A DNA stretch of 64,000 nucleotides, taken from assembly GCF_014199445.1 (NCBI RefSeq), contig NZ_JACIJS010000006.1:232640-296639 (forward strand), read 5' to 3'. Positions 63,120 to 64,000 of this stretch are shown piece by piece. Origin of the DNA: Rubricella aquisinus (lineage in GTDB: Bacteria > Pseudomonadota > Alphaproteobacteria > Rhodobacterales > Rhodobacteraceae). The translations under genes were made by a program, and so were the position numbers. The notes under the pieces are model-generated. The model made no database searches. It was not told the origin of the DNA and saw only the letters and a program-made list of their open reading frames with translations. Within the stretch, counting starts at the first letter, position 1. The number at the start of each line of letters is the position of its first letter.

Positions 63120-64000
63120 GGATCGTCCTTGAGGAACAATCTGCGCGTTGTCTCTATGTTTTCGGATGAGAACAATGTGTCATGGGTGCCAGGCACCACC
63201 ATGACCTCGTAATTGGGGCAAATCGGTGCCCAGATCGCCTCGATATCATAGGTGTTCCATTGCGGATTGTCGGCGGCTTTCACCAATGTGACAGGCCCGT
63301 AATAGGGCGTCGGGCGATAATCTTCATAGGCCCGTTGCGCCGCTGCCGCGACCCGCACGATCGCATCGAATTGCGCAAGGGACATGCCGTCATGCAGGAT
63401 GCCAACCTCAATCGCGCGCTCCATCAAGGCGGCAAGCCGCGCCATCCGATCGCCGGGCGGTGGCGTCTCCGCATGGGTGACCTTGGCAGCAAAAGCGATA
63501 TCGTCGGTCAGGTCAGCAGGCGCCATCCCGAACACATAATGCGGTGCCGTGTCGATCAGCAGAAGCTGGGCAACCTCGCCACCCGCCGCCACATGCTGTT
63601 GGGCAAGCTCTAGGGCCGTCAGCCCTCCCAGCGACCATCCGGCCAGCTTTAATGGATGTGCGATCCCCTGACGCGCGATCTCCTTGCGGTAGGCCTCCGC
63701 AATGGCTGGAAGGCGCGACAATGGCTCTCCACCCCGCTCCAATCCGGGCGCTTGCAGACCGAATACCGGCTGATCGCCGAGCGTGCGCGCCAATTCCATA
63801 TACCCAAGCGTGCTGCCCGACAGGGGCGGTGTCAGATACCATGGCGCGCGCGCGCCACCTGCGTGGAGGGGCAGGATAGTAGATGCGCTATCGCCCTCAT
63901 TTTCCTCAATCATGTGAGCGATTGTTTGTATTGAGTTGTATTGGAAGAGGGATTTGAGGGTGATGTTATGGTTTGTGGATTTTTGGATATTTTGGATGAG
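63116..64000 (-). CDS. NRPS C-terminal end: carrier tail plus thioesterase (5' end off window)
   Basis: About 294 residues are visible and the frame is open to the window edge, so this is the end of a longer protein, not a stand-alone thioesterase starting at the ATG at 63913. The first visible residues include ITLKSLFQYNSIQTIAHMI, the last helix of a peptidyl carrier domain. A thioesterase follows: Ser in LAGWSLGGLTALE, Asp in LLIDTAP, His in VPGTHDTLF, which release the product by hydrolysis or cyclisation. The carrier part is AT-rich and has no G on its coding strand for 81 bases, unlike the GC-rich thioesterase part. Co-transcribed with a type II thioesterase; probable substrate of the local Sfp-type transferase. 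Confidence 0.87.
   Translation of the reverse strand, partial: LIQNIQKSTNHNITLKSLFQYNSIQTIAHMIEENEGDSASTILPLHAGGARAPWYLTPPLSGSTLGYMELARTLGDQPVFGLQAPGLERGGEPLSRLPAIAEAYRKEIARQGIAHPLKLAGWSLGGLTALELAQQHVAAGGEVAQLLLIDTAPHYVFGMAPADLTDDIAFAAKVTHAETPPPGDRMARLAALMERAIEVGILHDGMSLAQFDAIVRVAAAAQRAYEDYRPTPYYGPVTLVKAADNPQWNTYDIEAIWAPICPNYEVMVVPGTHDTLFSSENIETTRRLFLKDDP

Noticed and set aside
1..64000. CRISPR array or cas genes
   Set aside because: No regularly spaced direct repeats and no Cas-like proteins anywhere.

Overview
The window reads as a chromosomal segment of a high-GC alphaproteobacterium of the Rhodobacterales (Roseobacter/Rhodobacteraceae type). The basis is gene content and order: aa3 oxidase subunit I followed by a DUF2244 gene, glyQ and glyS separated by a small membrane protein and followed by a PPDK-like gene, a DUF2312 gene, IalB and AsmA family proteins, a TAXI receptor, a CtrA-type TTAA-N7-TTAAC box, and dense head-to-tail ATGA/TGATG overlaps. 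No rRNA, CRISPR array or intact insertion sequence was seen. Two tRNAs are present, Leu(GAG) and Lys(TTT).

Layout. 1-7.5 kb is housekeeping: a truncated glycosyltransferase, carA, yqeY-like, an MFS permease, a DUF2244 gene, ctaD, lipB, tRNA-Leu and a HlyIII family protein. 7.5-13.7 kb is an accessory pocket, AT-richer in part. It holds a 1005-residue beta-helix/PKD/RTX protein, a DsrE plus flavin-fold gene pair with a divergent TetR regulator and two visible operators, a 340-base stretch without a gene, and tRNA-Lys. 13.9-22.6 kb is envelope biology: DUF2312, AsmA, a MepK-like/LdtD-like peptidoglycan pair, lpxD with a private ACP and ketosynthase, and IalB. 22.6-32.9 kb contains a HerA-like ATPase, glyQ, a small anchored protein, glyS, a divergent PPDK with a probably leaderless start, meaB and a SleB-type hydrolase.

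32.9-49 kb is the most interesting part. A SLAM-like outer-membrane translocon is tail-to-tail with its probable surface-lipoprotein client. A nine-gene cobalamin uptake operon on the minus strand (btuB-btuF-btuC-btuD-cbiZ-exbB-exbD-exbD-tonB) sits behind a clear promoter and cobalamin riboswitch, and carries its own energising complex and a corrinoid-remodelling amidohydrolase. Divergent from it run a CaiB-type CoA transferase, a TIGR03084-like protein, a class I amidotransferase and a 1066-residue self-sufficient reductive dehalogenase. That protein joins a corrinoid/2x[4Fe-4S] dehalogenase to a flavin/NAD(P)/[2Fe-2S] reductase and would itself need cobalamin.

49-64 kb is the left flank of a nonribosomal-peptide locus. 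It contains an SPFH protein, a diaminopropionate-lyase-like enzyme coupled to a phosphopantetheinyl transferase, and a coupled operon: a two-TM sensor, a sensor-HAMP-MFS fusion, an ABC_sub_bind receptor, an 84-residue Gly-rich peptide, two cyclic-peptide-type ABC exporters and a TAXI receptor. It ends with a type II thioesterase and the carrier/thioesterase end of an NRPS running off the right edge. The last 81 bases contain no C on the plus strand (about 35% G+C against a high-GC surround), an abrupt compositional break inside that gene.
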